Source of the DNA: Euglena gracilis
Lineage: Eukaryota; Euglenida; Euglenophyceae; Euglenales
Length of the DNA: 64,000 bases
Reading direction: 5' to 3'
Assembly: GCA_039621445.1 (NCBI GenBank)
Contig: CP154957.1
Span: forward strand, 36,172,696-36,236,695
The position numbers and the translations under genes are program-made. The notes beneath the pieces are model-generated. The model was not told where the DNA came from, ran no database searches, and saw nothing but the letters and a program-made list of their open reading frames with translations. Of the stretch, positions 1-13,700 are shown one piece after another; positions within the stretch are counted from its first letter, which is position 1; every line of letters begins with the position of its first letter.

Positions 1-759
1 TGAGGGGTGGTCGTACGACAAGGGGGGGGGGCGGGTAATTATCTGGGGTTCAATAAACTGGTGATCACTGAAGCTGCAAGAAAAAGTTCAACCATAATGC
101 AACTGTTGCAGGTGCATTTTACAATTCTTGCCCGCCTGTTTGCGGACCATGTGTCACACCAGGGCGCTGCTCAAGCTGGAGGGCCCACCCCCCAGGGATA
201 GGTCCAGCCAGCCAGCCACCCTTTTTTCAGTCCCGCACCCCCCCACCCACAATTCTAATTCCAATAAAAATTACAGATCTGTTGCCTTTGGAGCACACAA
301 AAATATTTTACCAACCCCCAGGGGGGCGGAGGGTGTCACTTCTAGTCTTTCAAGAACCAATCACTTACTTTATTCGAAAAACAAAGCAGTCAGGACCCCC
401 CTGGGGGGTCGGCCACTTTCTCAGACTCTGGAATCCAAGGGAAATTTTATCAAAAACGTGAAAACAGGCCAAAAACCAATCGGCGCCGGGTCACTTCAGC
501 AGTTTTTTGCCGACCCCCCCCCCCAGGGGGGGAGGGGGTGCGGGCCAAAAGCCGTTGGGCTTTCTTGCAGGCTCAAACAATTCGGACCTTATTTACCCCG
601 GTTGCGCCTGATTCCAGCCGGGGAAACCTCTCGGGTGGGGGGTAAGCCAGCAGCCTTCTTCCAACCAGCCCAAAGTTTTGCCCTTGGGGGCCGGCCCAAC
701 AGTAACGCAGAGGCTGGAGGGAATCCCTGGCCGGGGTGTTGGCCAGGCGGCGCGGACCA

Positions 760-856
760 CCGCCAGGTTGAAGGGGCGGGCCGGCGGTGGGGCACAGCAG
801 GGCCTGGGTGAGGCCCCGCAGCCAGGGGGGGAGGAAGGCGGGGGGCTGCCCGTCCT
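760..856 (-). CDS. Candidate exon, same unrecognised gene
   Basis: Starts after an acceptor-like CCTGCAG and reads DGQPPAFLPPWLRGLTQALL on the minus strand. It is GC-rich and hydrophobic. The 5' splice site is not resolved. It may belong with the islands at 1.6-2.3 kb. Confidence 0.35.
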
Positions 857-1559
857 CTGCAGGCCCCGGGCAGCCGTCAGGGGGGGGCTGGATGGGCTTC
901 AAAAAAAACCAGTCGGGTGACCTTCAGGAAAGGGGGGAAATGAAAGCAAAAAACCCTCTCAAATTCTAACTTTGCACTGGAACACACAGATGGAAACCTC
1001 ACGGGGGGGGGGGGGGGGGGAATTTTTTTTTTAAACAAAGGTCCTCACCTTAAAGACCACCCTTAGGCCCAAAGGCTGGCCAACGGCAAATGGGGTTGAG
1101 AATTAAAAAAAAAGTTCGCAAACACATTGTTTTTTGTTTTGGGTGGATGGGTGATCATTTTTCCCGCAAAGTTGACTTTTTCTTTTTCAAAATGAGGCCA
1201 TTTTTTGGCCATCTTTCCTGTGCATTATTCATTGAATGTGCTGGGACAGGAAATATTTTTGTTTATTTAAGACCCTGGTTGAGGACCACCCTGGTTGAAG
1301 ATTTTGGCCTTGTTTGTTTGTTTCCTCAGTGCCATTGTGCGGCGGTGCCGTAAGTTTAGTTGTCATTGTTCCCAGAGGGGGTAATATATTGGGCCTTCGA
1401 GTGACTGAATGATATTCAGTGACTTTTTGGCCAAAGACCCCCATACGGACAGCCCTGTCCTCTCAGCATGGTTTCTTTTGGAGTGTTTTTTGACCGGTTA
1501 TTGCTCTCATATAAACGTCTCCAGAAAGACTTTTGCCAATGGTCACGCATAATGATGGG

Positions 1560-1935
1560 CGCGTCCAAGGTCAGCCAAGTCCAACTTTTCCGGTCGCCTG
1601 GTAAATGGGCTCCCCTGAGAGGGTTCCCACCCCCTGCCTCAGTGGCCGGGCTGCGTTGACCCCACCAGGGAGCCAACTCAGGGCCTTGTAGACTCCAATG
1701 AACTGGAGGCCACCTGGCAAAATGCCTTGGAAAAGTGGGGGCCCCTTTTGGCCCCCAGCAGACGGGGGGTCAACTTTGGGGGGCAAATGGACTCCCAGGT
1801 GGGTACCGGCCCAGACCTGACTGTGGCGCCCAACCAAAAAAAATCCACCTGGGGCTGTCCTGTCCTGGGCACAGGGGCGGTACCCGAGGAGGTCTTCCGC
1901 CGCGGTGTCAGCGACGTGCCCCAGGCCTGCGTGAG
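1560..1935 (-). CDS. Two candidate exons of an unrecognised gene
   Basis: Near 1855-1935 the minus strand reads AHAGLGHVADTAAEDLLGYR; near 1630-1725 it reads GGLQFIGVYKALSWLPGGVN. Both are GC-rich islands in AT-rich sequence and lie in order after the 2139-2313 island. Splice boundaries are not resolved, so frame continuity cannot be tested by eye. Confidence 0.28.
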
Positions 1936-2138
1936 CCAGAAACGCTCATATGGCCGGGCAGTTTGCCGGGAGGGGGGGGGTGGTTCAGATCTGTGACCCC
2001 ACCCCTGCTGGCAGGTGTTATGATTGGGCCCAACCGATGGGCTCTTGCCCATCTTGCTCCCCGACACCGCATTTGTGGAAATGAACGCAACACAGGCACA
2101 GGGTCCGACAGGCAACACCAACACACATTTAGGAGCAC

Positions 2139-2313
2139 TCAGCCGCAAAGACAGTTCGAAGAAGAGGTCGGCCAGAGCCTCGGTGAAGGCCTCCTGGGAG
2201 GCGGGGCTCGGGTGCGTCAGGTGGACACACAAATGGCAAAGCAGCTGGCGGCGGTCGCCCTGCTCAAAGAGCTTCCGCCGGGTCTCCAGCTTCTTCATGA
2301 GGACTGCTGTGGA
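2139..2313 (-). CDS. Candidate exon of an unrecognised gene downstream of uS11m
   Basis: The minus strand reads MKKLETRRKLFEQGDRRQLL, then CHLCVHLTHPSPASQEAFTE and ALADLFFELSLRL, with strong G/C-ending codon choice. An acceptor-like CACAGCAG precedes it. The opposite strand is also open but codon bias favours the minus strand. The helical composition does not identify a family. Confidence 0.45.
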
Positions 2314-2639
2314 ACGCAGGGTTGGCGATGCAAAGGGATGGCAAGACTCCGGAGCCTGCCATTGCTCGAAGACTTGCCACAAAAACATGGCCCAGGCAAC
2401 CCCCCCCCCCCCCGTACTTGTGGCCCTACCTCATCCCACAACCTCCATCCTGGGCCCAACCAACCACCCAGGGGCTACAGGATCCCATATGGTGGTTGAC
2501 ACAAAGAAAGAGGCTGCGTCCACATGGAGGGGTCGCTGAGCTCTTATCCCTGTATGGGTAAGAGCGAAGCTTACCCCTGGGCAAAAGGGGGGGGTCGAAC
2601 CCCCCATCCCCCGGTGTTCGGGCCACCTCAGGGACCGGC

Positions 2640-3780
2640 GGATTATCGCCATGATCCCGGCTCCGTTTCCGGAATTTTTTCCCCAGTTACGAGCGACTGG
2701 ATTTCTAGTTTCCAAATCACCTCCGAACCCCCCAACTCCCCGCCAGGCCCGAGTTGTTCAGCCGCGAAGGGGTCCAAACTGGATAGGATTGGCCCGCCCC
2801 CTTCCGACTCTGCCATTTTGCCGGGGTCCAAAAATCGGTCAAAAAATCAATGTCATCCACACCCGCAGGAATTCCAAGAATCCGCCACTCGCCCGTTGGC
2901 AAAATCGGAATGGACACGTGCAGCCTCGGAACGTGTACCTGCACCTGTAACTGTGATGACCGGGCAAGACAGTTGCTGTGCCACTGGACCCCTGCTGGGC
3001 TGTCGCCAACCCCTGCTTCAACCCCGCCGCCCCAGCCGGCTTCTTCCGTGCTCGTGCCCTCTGCTGCGATGGTGGCGGCATCAATTTTTCGAAAATATCT
3101 CGAGAAAACGTACATTATTTCCGGAAATGTCGGTCTGACGAAATGTACCCCCGGAGGCCCTCTATCACCCCCCGACACGCCTGGCCCTTCCAGCGTGCTT
3201 TTGTGGCCCAAAACGGCCATTTTGGGGCGTTTTTTGGGGGCGTTTTTTTTTTGGTCAAAAATTGATTTTTTCAAAATATCTCGACAATGAAGCAAAATCA
3301 AAGGAAAAAGCCGGAGAGCAAAACTGAAGCCCTTGGAATGGCCTATCCAACCATGGTTTACTTTCCCCCAACTCTTCGTGCTGCCTGAGTTACGGCCATT
3401 TTTTTTGGGCAATTTTGGCCTGTTTCTCGAAAATGAAGCAAAATCAAAGGAAATGTCCGGAGACCTAAGTTGAAGCCCTTGGAACACAATATCTAACGGT
3501 ACTTTGATTTCCCTGCAACTCCCCGCCTAGGCCGATTTACGGCCCAAAACAGCGCGACAGGCTTGCGCCTTGGCCGTTTTCGGCCGCTTTTTGGGGTCAA
3601 AAAAAAATCAATTTTCCTAAAATTGCTCAAAAATGGTGGGGAATCAAAAGAAATGTCCGGAGACCTAAATTGAAGCCCTTAAAATGCCCTATCTAACAGT
3701 ATTTTGATTGCCCCGCAACTCCCCGCCTAGCCTAAGGTACGGCCATTTTTCGGCCAACTTTGGCCTGTTTTGACTTAGCC
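2640..3780 (+). repeat. Dispersed family with AAATGTCCGGAGACC units, tandem
   Basis: Several 180-190-base units with AATATCTCGAAAATGAAGCA, AAATGTCCGGAGACCTAA, TTGAAGCCCTTGGAA, GTATTTTGATTTCCC and CAACTCCCCGCC in that order. Other loci: 9000-9300, 50300-51290 and 56940-57120. A GC-rich stretch 2850-3080 within it has open frames on both strands but no recognisable protein. Confidence 0.8.
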
Positions 3781-5929
3781 GTTTTCAGTCATTTTGGGTC
3801 AAAAAAAATCGAAAAAAATCGAATTTTTTTTGTCCGAAACAATGTTTTTTGGCTTCCCGGACCCGGAAAACCTGTTCTTGAGCCGAAAATGAGCGTTTTT
3901 TTACCCCGGTGCCCGTTTTTTTTTGGCCCGAAAATTATGGAGTTTGGGTCAAAAATGGGCCAAAAAAGTCGAAAAAATCCAACAAAACGGGTATGGGGTG
4001 TATGGGAGGTTAACATTTCAGAAATTACTGTAAAATTACTGAAAATTACCGTAAATTGCAGGTGTGTAATTTGTAAATTGTAAATTACGCGAAATTAGCA
4101 ATGCTGGTCATTTCGGCCTTCCATTACGTGCAAGTCCAATTAAGATCCCAGTACTATTCAAAACCTCGTGAATAGGGTTTCTTAAGCAGGGTTCCAAATT
4201 AAGGCGTGGGGTCTATGACACCCCCCCCCCCACCCAAACAGTGGCCCGGTCCGGGTGACCGATTAATATTGCCTCCCAAAATCAGATGAAAATGCAAATT
4301 TGGGCATCTTTTGGGCTAAAATGCCAAAATTTTTAGGCAAAGCACCAGATGGAAAATTTGACGGGGCAATCTGGACCCTGGAGTGGGGGACACCCCCCCA
4401 CCCCCCGGGGGTCCTAAACCCCGCACACCCTCCTCACCAGGGCGTTGCTTAAGGACCCTGGCGGGGGGCCTAGCTCAGAGGCTGGAAAATTTGGGACTGG
4501 CTGACCCCCCCTCCCCCACAGGGGATAGAGCTGGGCCTAACCCAAGGTCGAACTGGGCACCAAAGAATCGAAATCGCAAAAAATGACCAAACACCACCAA
4601 TTGTGCAAAAAATCGTTTTTTTTTTGGCCCCAGAAATGAATGTCATGGACAGCTTTTCTCCAACCCATTTTTGCCCATTTTTTTGGCCATTTTTTTGGCC
4701 CATTTTTTTGTACCCCAAAAGTGAAAAAATCCGTTACCGTCCAGCCGCACTTCGGGCAGCTGGAAATAAATAAATGGGAGGGGGGTCCCGGGCTGGGAAA
4801 AGGCTGCTGCCTGGAAAAAGGCCACTGGCTGGACCCCCCCCCCCCTGGGGGGCCGATTTTTCTTAAACAACGCCCTGTTCCTCACATCGAACCCTGGGCT
4901 TAAACCGAGGAATGCGCATTCCTGTAAAACATGCCTTTTTCCTCAACAGGGGGTATTACAAGGAACATCGGGCAATCTTACTGATTTTCGTCAAAAGCCA
5001 CCTGGAGTCAGATTTGAAAACACCTGTTTTTCGTTGTGCCATGGCATCGCTGGAAATGCTGTTCTTGAGTTCATCCTTCTTTTTCTACACAGGTTACAAA
5101 TGGACGTGGTTTGGACAGTGCATGAATTTGGGAAAAGAAACTGATGCACAAAATTCATACCAAATACCCACCGAATTTTTAAATTTTGAGGGTGCTTTTC
5201 ATATCAAAGGGGAGAATGCCACCACTGCAAAATACCCGCTTTGCTGTGAGGTTGGAGAGTTGTGGGTGGCATCGACTGTGCAAGCAGAAGCGGGAGGTGG
5301 AGGCTGTCAGGAGGCACAGTCTCGGAAGTATGGCAGGGCATTCCACCCAGAAGGGGAGGGCAGCCCGCGCCGTCCGGTCCGATCGGTCGTATTTTGTACG
5401 ATAACTTGCATTAATTATACTTATCCTTAAGAACACGACTCAAGTTGGGGGGGGGGAAGAAACGCAACGATGAAACAACACCACGCACGAACGCAAACAC
5501 CCACCCCAGCGAGCTTGATCCCACACCCAGGTGGGCCCCAAAAATATGGATGCCAAAATAATTGTTTCGTCCTTTGCTGCGTCACAAAAACGTCGGTGGG
5601 TCAGGGCGGACTCATGCGGACCCAGGCTTCGGCGACTGCTTTTGGGCCCGGCCCGCGGGTGGGCGGACGTCCTGACCCCCCCACAGTGCTATGGGGGTGG
5701 GGGCACTGACTTTAACTCTTTGTGAAACCCCCTAGAGACCCCCCCCCAAACATATCGCCACACCACGCCCCCCCCAACACGATCCCACCCCAGGATCTTG
5801 TGTGGCAGAAAAACGTCATCAATATGGATGCCAAAAATAATTCTGTTTCGTCTTTGCTGGTTCACCAGAAAACGGGTCCCACTCCCCCAGGCTCGATAAG
5901 GCAGGTGGGGTGGTCGGGGGGTGGGGACC

Positions 5930-6600
5930 CCACCTAAAGTTGGCGGTCCGGTGACCGAATTTCGGGCGCGAAGCGCCGGGCCGAAAAATTTTGACCCCCC
6001 CCAAACGACCAAAAGTGCCATTTTGGGCACTTTTTGGGCAAAAATGTGCCAAAAATGCAAAAAAATTTCAGCGCAAAGCGCCGGAGGAAAAAATTGACCC
6101 TTTTGGGGGGGGGGTCGGTCCAGCCCCTCCTTGGCAGGTGGGGGGGGTGGGGACACCCCCCACCTAAACCTCATGCCCTCCTTTATCAAACCTGGGTGAA
6201 CCCCCCCCCCCAAATATAGAAAAAGATCTGGTTGTGGTCAGCTCCAAGGGGGGGACTTGGGGTGGGGTTCGGTGTCAAATATGCCTTTTGGCTGACCACA
6301 AAAGCATTACAAACATTTTCTGGCATCTTCATGGGGTGAACCCAGGGTTCGATATAAGGACAGGTGGGGGGGGTGGTCCGGACCCCCCCCCCCTGCGGGC
6401 CAGGGGGGGGGGGGTGGGGGGGGACCCCCCCACCTAAACAGTTGCGCGGTCTGGGTGACCGAATTTCGGGCGCGAAGCGCCGGGCCGAAAAATTTTGACC
6501 CCCCCCAAACGACCAAAAGTGCCATTTTGGGCACTTTTTGGGCAAAAATGTGCCAAAAATGCAAAAAATTTGGGCGCCGGAGGAAAAAATTGACCCTGGG
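5930..6600 (+). repeat. Direct repeat with GGCGCGAAGCGCC hairpin
   Basis: 5945-6060 and 6450-6570 share GACCGAATTTCGGGCGCGAA, GCGCCGGGCCGAAAAATTTT, and AACGACCAAAAGTGCCATTT. The hairpin motif recurs alone at 12244, 12393, 19425, 48528 and 57153. Confidence 0.8.
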
Positions 6601-6639
6601 GGTGTCCGGATGGCCAGGAGGGGGGGGGTATATGTTTCT

Positions 6640-7150
6640 TTATGAAAATTGGCCAATAAGTTTCTATATTTGGGTTTCCTTGGCCCTAAGGGTTTCTTAT
6701 ATTGGGGGTGTCGAGGCAGGGAATTTCTTGTAAATGGAACTTTTTCTTCCTTCGGTTCTTCATGTAATTAAACATGTGACCGCCGTGTGTAGATTTTTCT
6801 TCATTGACGGCTCCTCTTCCGAGCCCTGAGAGTGTTTATGCTGAATCGGATCATTCCATCGGTCCAAAAGAAAGTGGTAGTGCCAGTGGTACTGGGAGTG
6901 ATGTCGGTGAAAGAAAGATTTGCAAGGTCTATAATGTGGATTTCAAATTGAAAGTTATTAATGCAGCCAGCAAAAGCACCATTGGGGCTGTATAGAAAAT
7001 GGATGAGGAGTTTCTTATATCGATTAGCGTCCACAATCCAGGGGTTTCTTATATTTGGGGTGTCTTATATTTGGGTGTCGGTTGAAAATTGGCCAAAAGA
7101 TTTCATTTGGGGTTTCTTACAATGAGGGGTTTCATATTGGAGGGTGGTTG
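6640..7150 (+). mobile_element. Decayed pogo-like DNA transposon fragment
   Basis: Positions 6834-6994 read an acidic leader then KVYNVDFKLKVINAASKSTI followed by GAV and a stop. This resembles the first helices of the HTH of pogo/Tigger-type transposases (Y.VEFKLKVI..AE...I...A). The rest of the transposase is absent. Flanks carry repeated GGGTTTCTTATATTTGGG and GAAAATTGGCCAA motifs on both sides, which may be decayed ends. It lies in the uS11m to 2.3-kb interval. Confidence 0.45.
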
Positions 7151-7760
7151 ATTCTTGTGGCGACATTTTCATTTGTGTTCAATATCACTTTTTCCTTGCT
7201 GGAAAATTCAAAAAATGGACTTTGTCGTCATGCGCGATGGTCATTTGATTGAACTGGTTCACTTTCCGAAGCCAGGAGGAAACCATGCTGTCTCACAGAA
7301 GATCGACACGTCGCGGTGAACGGAGTTATTTGAGTTAGAAGAATTGTAACAAGTCAGGTGAGTAAGTAAAGAGGCAGGTGACAGGTCCCTATAATGACAA
7401 GTCAGCGTGGAATGGAGGTAAATGACAATTTCCCAGGGGTCCGGGTCAGAGGGGAAAAATGAACATTTCGACTCCCCACTGACCCAGAAAAACAAAAAAA
7501 TATGATTTCCCCACATTTTTGTGGTCAAAATCTATAAAACAAAACGATGAAAAAATTTCAAAAAAAGTTCACTATCTGTGAAAAAACTTCAAAATTTCCG
7601 AAAATTTGTCAGGTGACAGATCAGTAGTACAGAGGGAGGTGACAGGTCCCTATGAGGACAGGTCAGTGAATGCGGGGCTGCGATGCCAATTTCTCGGGGA
7701 GAACAATTTTCGGGGCGGGGTAGGTTTGTGCAGAGGAGGCTCACTGGCAGGGCTCTGGCC

Positions 7761-10700
7761 AAGGATGTTCAGCTGCGACTGCCGCACCCCAGAGACCGCG
7801 GCACCACGTCCCTGAGGGGGAAGCAAGGACGCATGCTTTGGTCCATTCCTCTGCCCATGACCCAATCTGGAAACTGGTGCTGGCGGAGGAAACACACGCG
7901 GGGGGGTTTCATTGGCTTTCAACACGCGACGTTGATGCACCTTGAGGGGATTTCTTGAGCCGGAGAAGGCTCTCGTCCAGGTCAAAATGGGGCCAGCCCC
8001 ATTTAGCCAGCCCACAGCACAGTTGTTGTGAGGGTGACAACCACTCAATGGAAAGGCACACACCGTGGCAAAACCGCTGACCCGGAGGACGATGTTCTTC
8101 ACCCCCTGGCAATGAGAAGCCCACATCACTCAGAAGCTGCCTTTACTTGTAGAATTTCGCCATAAATGAATGCATAAATGAAACTGTAAACCATTACGCC
8201 TGTTGCTCGAACTTGGAATCATTGAATAAAACATTTTGAATGTAATCGACATGAAAAATAAATCCAGGATAGAAAATGCAACAATTCTAAAATTGGTATT
8301 ATTTTGAGATGTTTTTGTTTCATCTTGGTTGCAAACTTAAAAACCCAGGAGGGAGTTCATACTGATAAACCTCAAACTTATTCTGCATCCACCTTTTAGG
8401 ACCTTGTGGTGACATTGTGAATTGTTGGGATGATTTGATGACCGCCTTCTGTCGTGGCATTTGGTATGCCTCTTTGGACCTTGTTTATTCAGATGTCATT
8501 TTTCCGGATGTCAATTTCTCCTATGACAGTTCTGTTTCTTTCTCTTACAATCGATGCCTTGATGGTTGTCCAGCTAATGCATATCGCTCTATGGTGCTGC
8601 AAAACAGGTTTCTCAGGTGGTCTCAACAAGAATTTACCGAAAGAGCAATGGCTCGGTTGGGCTTTCAGGAGCAACCCAAAAATTTAACATCCGAATAAAA
8701 TAACGTCTAATAAGGCTTGGAGGTTACTGTTTTCCAAGACGACATATGGGTCTCTGCTGAACAGCAGCAACAACTAAAATAGCTCATCCTTTTGCTTATT
8801 AAGGCTCCCTGCTTGCCTTCGAGTATAAGAAAGGCACCAATACGCAACCCTGGACCTCAATTGTAAATATAAATTTTTCCTGACATTTTTTCCCATTCCC
8901 AATTTTATGCTTTGTGGGTTTCGAACATTTATTGGAAATTGCACACAAAGCCAAACCCACCGACAAACATGACGTGTTTCCAAATCACCCTGGGTTGACC
9001 CCCAACTCCCCGCCAGGCCCGAGTTATTCATGCGCGAAGGGGTCCAAACTGAGTAGGATTTACCCGCCCCCTGGATGAGCCCCCCCCCCTTTGGACTCTG
9101 CCATTTCGGGCCCAAAAATCGATATGTTCAAAATATCTCGAAAATGATGCAAGGAAATGTCCGGAGACCTAAATTGAAGCCCTTGGAACGCCCTATCTAC
9201 TGGTATTTTGATTTCCCTGCAACTCCCTGTTTAGCCCGAGATACGGCCGTTTTTTGGCCAATTTGGGACATTGCCAGACTTGGCCGTTTTCGGACAAAAT
9301 ATTTTTCGATTTTTTTGACTTTCGACTAACCAGCCAATCTTCCCGCCAGGAAATCCGACACGTCATCCCGGTGCTCGACACGGGGCGGGAGGCATACCCG
9401 TTCCAACGCCATCTGGCTGGCCCGCTGGGCCGCAGCGAGGGCCGCAGGGCCGACGGCCTTCCGGCCTCCGCGCGTGATCCCCACCACGCCTGCGCTGATG
9501 GACGGCACCACCACCTGGGCGGCACGGGGCGGGCCGGGGCCGATGGCCACCATCGCCTTCCGGCCCATTCACCCGTAACGGGGTGAAGCGACGCTGCCAC
9601 AGTGTTGCTGCGGGGGAGGGGGCCCCGACGCACACCTGGCCAAACTTGTCGCACACCACCACAAAAGTGTTGTTGATGGTGGAGGTGATGGTCAGGTAGT
9701 GGATGTCCCGCCAGGCTGCTTGGGGTGGCCTTCCGGGCACCAAAGAGACAGAAGCCCGGAAGGGGGCCTGGGGCTGGGGTAGGGGGGGGGGGAGGGAATG
9801 CCTTCTGGTCAATGGGATGGCAGGTGGGAATGGGAGGTCGCCTGGTTACATTGAGACTGAGGGACTCCCAGTGCCTCTGCTGCCTTTCAGCAGAAGAAAA
9901 GCACAATAAATGACCATTAAATACGTTGCTATCCATCCCACATTGGCTAAACAGCCGATGAACATTGTCATTTGTCAGGGTTTTGCACAAAAACGTGCTA
10001 GGGACCCCAAATTCCATCTGTGATTCTACGTGATTTCATTTGTTTTATATTTTTTTTATTCCAAAGGCAAAAATGTCCGGTTTCACAGAAAAAAAGAAGA
10101 TTATACCATTTTACTGCAATTTCAATACAAATCATTTTCGGAACATACAACATAATCTCTGATCTGCAAAATTGTGAAGCAGAAAATTAAAATCAATGCA
10201 TGTGGCTCACGGGCGTGCTGATAATTCTCCGAAAATGTCATTTTCAGAGCGTATCACACCTTCCCTGGTTTGAGAGCCAAGAAGAAACTTGCGCTTGAGT
10301 CACATTGAGCGTGCAATAATCAATATCATTGGCGTGGCTCGAGCAAAACAAACATTGTACGGTGTGGGAATGTGTGTGGTATGGTGAACACCAATACTCC
10401 ACCTGGAAAACCAATATCCCTCACATTCTTTGTTACTCCCATTCCTTTACCAAACCAAAATAAAAAATACGGAGAAAAAAATTTTCCTTGAGGTGCCTGA
10501 CCAACATTTCTTCATGATTTTTACGCGGTTTTACATGGCTCTGGTGTGTGTTGACGAGATTTGCTATAATTTTACTGGAATCATTGTCTGCCAAAATTTC
10601 TTTCCCTGATTTGCGAAATTCACATGATTTTCAGAGAAAACTGATTTACATGATCATACATAATTCTATGTGCCACTTTTAAAAACTCTGCATTCATCCA

Positions 10701-13700
10701 GCCCATAAATAACCGTAGGGCGGGCCAGCAAACAGCCTGCTTGTCAGGCAGTGGACTCATGTTCCACCCAATCAGGCCGGATTCGACAAACAAATTCTGG
10801 GCTTTAGGCGCGAACTAATCCAGGGAGGGGGAGGGTTGGCCTTGCAATTAAATCCTGCCTGTGCCCAACTTTGGGGGCCATGGACGACCGCTGTGAAGAG
10901 AGGGCGTGGGTGAGCGAGGGCAACCCCCTGGCGGGGTCTGTGGGCCTGGGGAGTCCTGGCAGGGGGAACCAGGTCAGCAGCCCGCCCCGCCCACTCACCG
11001 GTGACTTTTAATAATTTTGGAAACATCCGTCAGCCACCGGCACATCAGCACATTGTCCACAGGGGGTGGGATGGAGGAGGGGGCGCGTTGCATTGCTGAG
11101 GAAAATATTGTGAAGCTGAAAAAGGAAAAATATATTGAACTGGGAAAACAAATGCCACCCTCTGACACAACAAGTGCCACCGCCATCCCCCAACTTGGGC
11201 CACAAGAGGTGCTAACTGAGAAGAGGTTGTTGCACGTTGTCGGATGCCAAAATATTACAACAAAAAATGTGCAAAAAAATGCCAAAAACCAGAGCATGTA
11301 GCCAATCACCCAAATTTAACTCCACTCCCAACTGCTGGAGGTGGCAATCTGTAATAAGCGCACCCCCCCCCAAATGCTTTCATTAACAAATTGCTTCAAC
11401 TAGGGGCAAAATTTAGGCTGGGGTTTGGGTTAGGGTGCTTGGTGCTTGCTAAATACTCGACCCATTTTGACTGCTTTAAAAAAAAACAGCTCACTTAAAT
11501 CCTTTGTGACCATTTTCATCAAACTAATCACTGAAGCACCAACCAATCATCAGATCATTGTCGTATATCACCATGAGCAACCAAACTCACCTCCAGTCAG
11601 ACAAGACATACCGGGGGCACACAATTGGGGTCCTCCACCATCTCCTTGCGCAACAAGTGGTCAAGGTCTGCACAGAGAAACATAACATACCGCTACAAAA
11701 GAAATCAGCGGAGAAGGTGCCTTGACATTGGCATCCAGAAATTCAGCAAAGACACAGATGGAATTACTAACTTACAAACTGGCTAACCCCCTCCCCAAGT
11801 TCGGCCAGGGCTTCATTTGGGTGTGTTGCTGGAAACCTTCTGGGGGCCTTATTTGGGGGGGTCCTATTTTTTGATTTGTAATTTTTTTTTCTTGACCGAC
11901 CAAGGTCAAAAAAATCATCATTTTTTCAGGTTCCCAAAAACTCTAAGATTTTCCTTTGGCGCTTCACACCATGAGCTAATTTGTACGAATGGAAAATAAC
12001 CATATTTCTTTGGCCTTCAAAAATTTATGTTTGTTTGGAATTCCATCATTTGGGCCTGAAACACGGGTTTTTGGGAATCTTTCACTGTCTCCGGTGCTGC
12101 GCCGTCAAAAGGGGATATTAAATTTGGGGGGTCTATTTTTGCTCGATCGGCCTGGGGAGTAATTTGTAGGGAGCTTAACCCCCCCCCCCCAAATAAGACC
12201 CCCCTGAGCCGATCGAGCAAAATCCAAAAATAAGACCCCCTGACGGCGCGAAGCGCCGGGGACGGTGAAACTTTTCCCTGAAAAATCACCAAAAACCCCA
12301 CTTTCATACACAAAAATGATGCAATTTCAGAAAATTTCAGATTTTTGAAGTGCAAAAAACATGGTAAATGTCAATTTACACCAACTTACACATGGCGCGA
12401 AGCGCCGAAGGAAAATTTTCAGTGCTCTTGGGAACCTGAAAAATGGTGCTTTTTTTGGGCCCGGGTCGGTCAAGAAAAAATCCAAAAATAAGACCCCCCA
12501 AAAATAAGACCCCCCCCCCTGGAGGCTTCCAGCAATGGACCCAAAAATAAGACCCGGGTCTTATTTTTTGGGGGGGGTTTATCTTTGGGGTGGGTCTTAT
12601 TTTGGGGGGTTATGGGATGCTTCTCTCTCCTGCATCCTGCTCCCACCCCGGTTCCTGGACTTGTTACGTGACAATCGGACGGTGGGGACAATTAAATAAT
12701 GTTTTTATGTGTTCGGTTGATCACTGAACATAACCCCCCCAGACTTTTAACTTCTTCCACGGACCATCCACCAAACCAGCACTTATCAGCCCCCCCCCCT
12801 TGGCAAAAAATAATGCAGAAACACAAGGACAAAAAATAATGAACACGGAGGAGGTTCAAGAAAAAAATCCAGGCAATTTTCTGAGGTATTCTTTCAATAA
12901 CTCATGGGTTTTCTCTCTCGACGCCCACACACCTGGGTAAGCAGGTGCACAAGGCATCCCCCCTTGGTGTCTCAGAGCACCCCCTCTCAAATGATCTGGG
13001 TTTCCTGCAAAAAATTCACCTGACACTTGCTTACTGAAATGCGCACTGAAATTCATGCAGCAATTTGAGATTGCCATTCATTTGGAAACGCTGAGTTAAT
13101 GAAATGGAGGGAGAGTGCCAGAAAGGATCGACAGCTACAAATGCGATGGAATGGGACTCCCTCCCCCATGGCAGAATCCATATTTGCTGCATTTTCTGTA
13201 TTTTCCTTTCCACATTCTCTGATTGTTCTTACCCCCTCCCATCGAAACTGCCACCTGACAAATCACGAGTACAGAGGTGGGTGACAGGTCCCTATGGTTA
13301 CAAGTCAGCGCGTATGGGGCTCAGGTGACAGTTTCCTGAGGGCGACAATTTCCTGGGGGGGGGGCAGGTGACTTTTAGATCCCAGTTATAAGAACCGGTT
13401 TGGTGGTTGAGGTTTGGTGGTGTCCCCAAATGAGTGGGGGGGGGCAAAAATATGAATTGAGGCTGTCAGTGTACCCAGGACGAGTCCACAAAATTCTGGA
13501 TTCCCAGCAGGCACCCCCCCCCCCAGGGTGAGGGTTGGACTTGGGTCCTGGCTGGGTCCACCGAGGCAAATTCCCTGACGCCTTCAGTGTGTGCTTGTGC
13601 CACCCCCCCTTGTGGGATTGAAAATGCCTGCCCGCTGCCTGCCCACGGGCTTGACCTTGGCCCTTTGGCCGCTCCTGAGGGCCAAGGAATTTGCTTGGCC

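Larger units (their letters stand above)
3781..7760. other. Interval downstream of the last visible uS11m exon
   Basis: Should hold the uS11m C-terminal exon, not found. It contains the pogo-like fragment, the GGCGCGAAGCGCC direct repeat, C/G runs, and GACAAGTCAGCG / GACAGGTCCCTATGA family members (7370-7440, 7610-7680; others at 13260, 23900, 28470, 32890 and 33150). A plus-strand frame 4912-5430 is open but unrecognised. Confidence 0.55.

Noticed and set aside
1290-1350. A minus-strand TAPPHNGT that resembles the uS11 C-terminal PHNG motif
   Set aside because: It lies beyond the candidate exons at 2.3-1.6 kb of what seems to be another gene, the flanking residues do not match uS11, and no pairing or GT-AG boundary joins it to 7761 in frame.
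1735-2499. 254-codon plus-strand ORF
   Set aside because: Codon choice favours the minus strand for 2139-2313, and the rest is Gly/Pro-rich noise through C/G runs.
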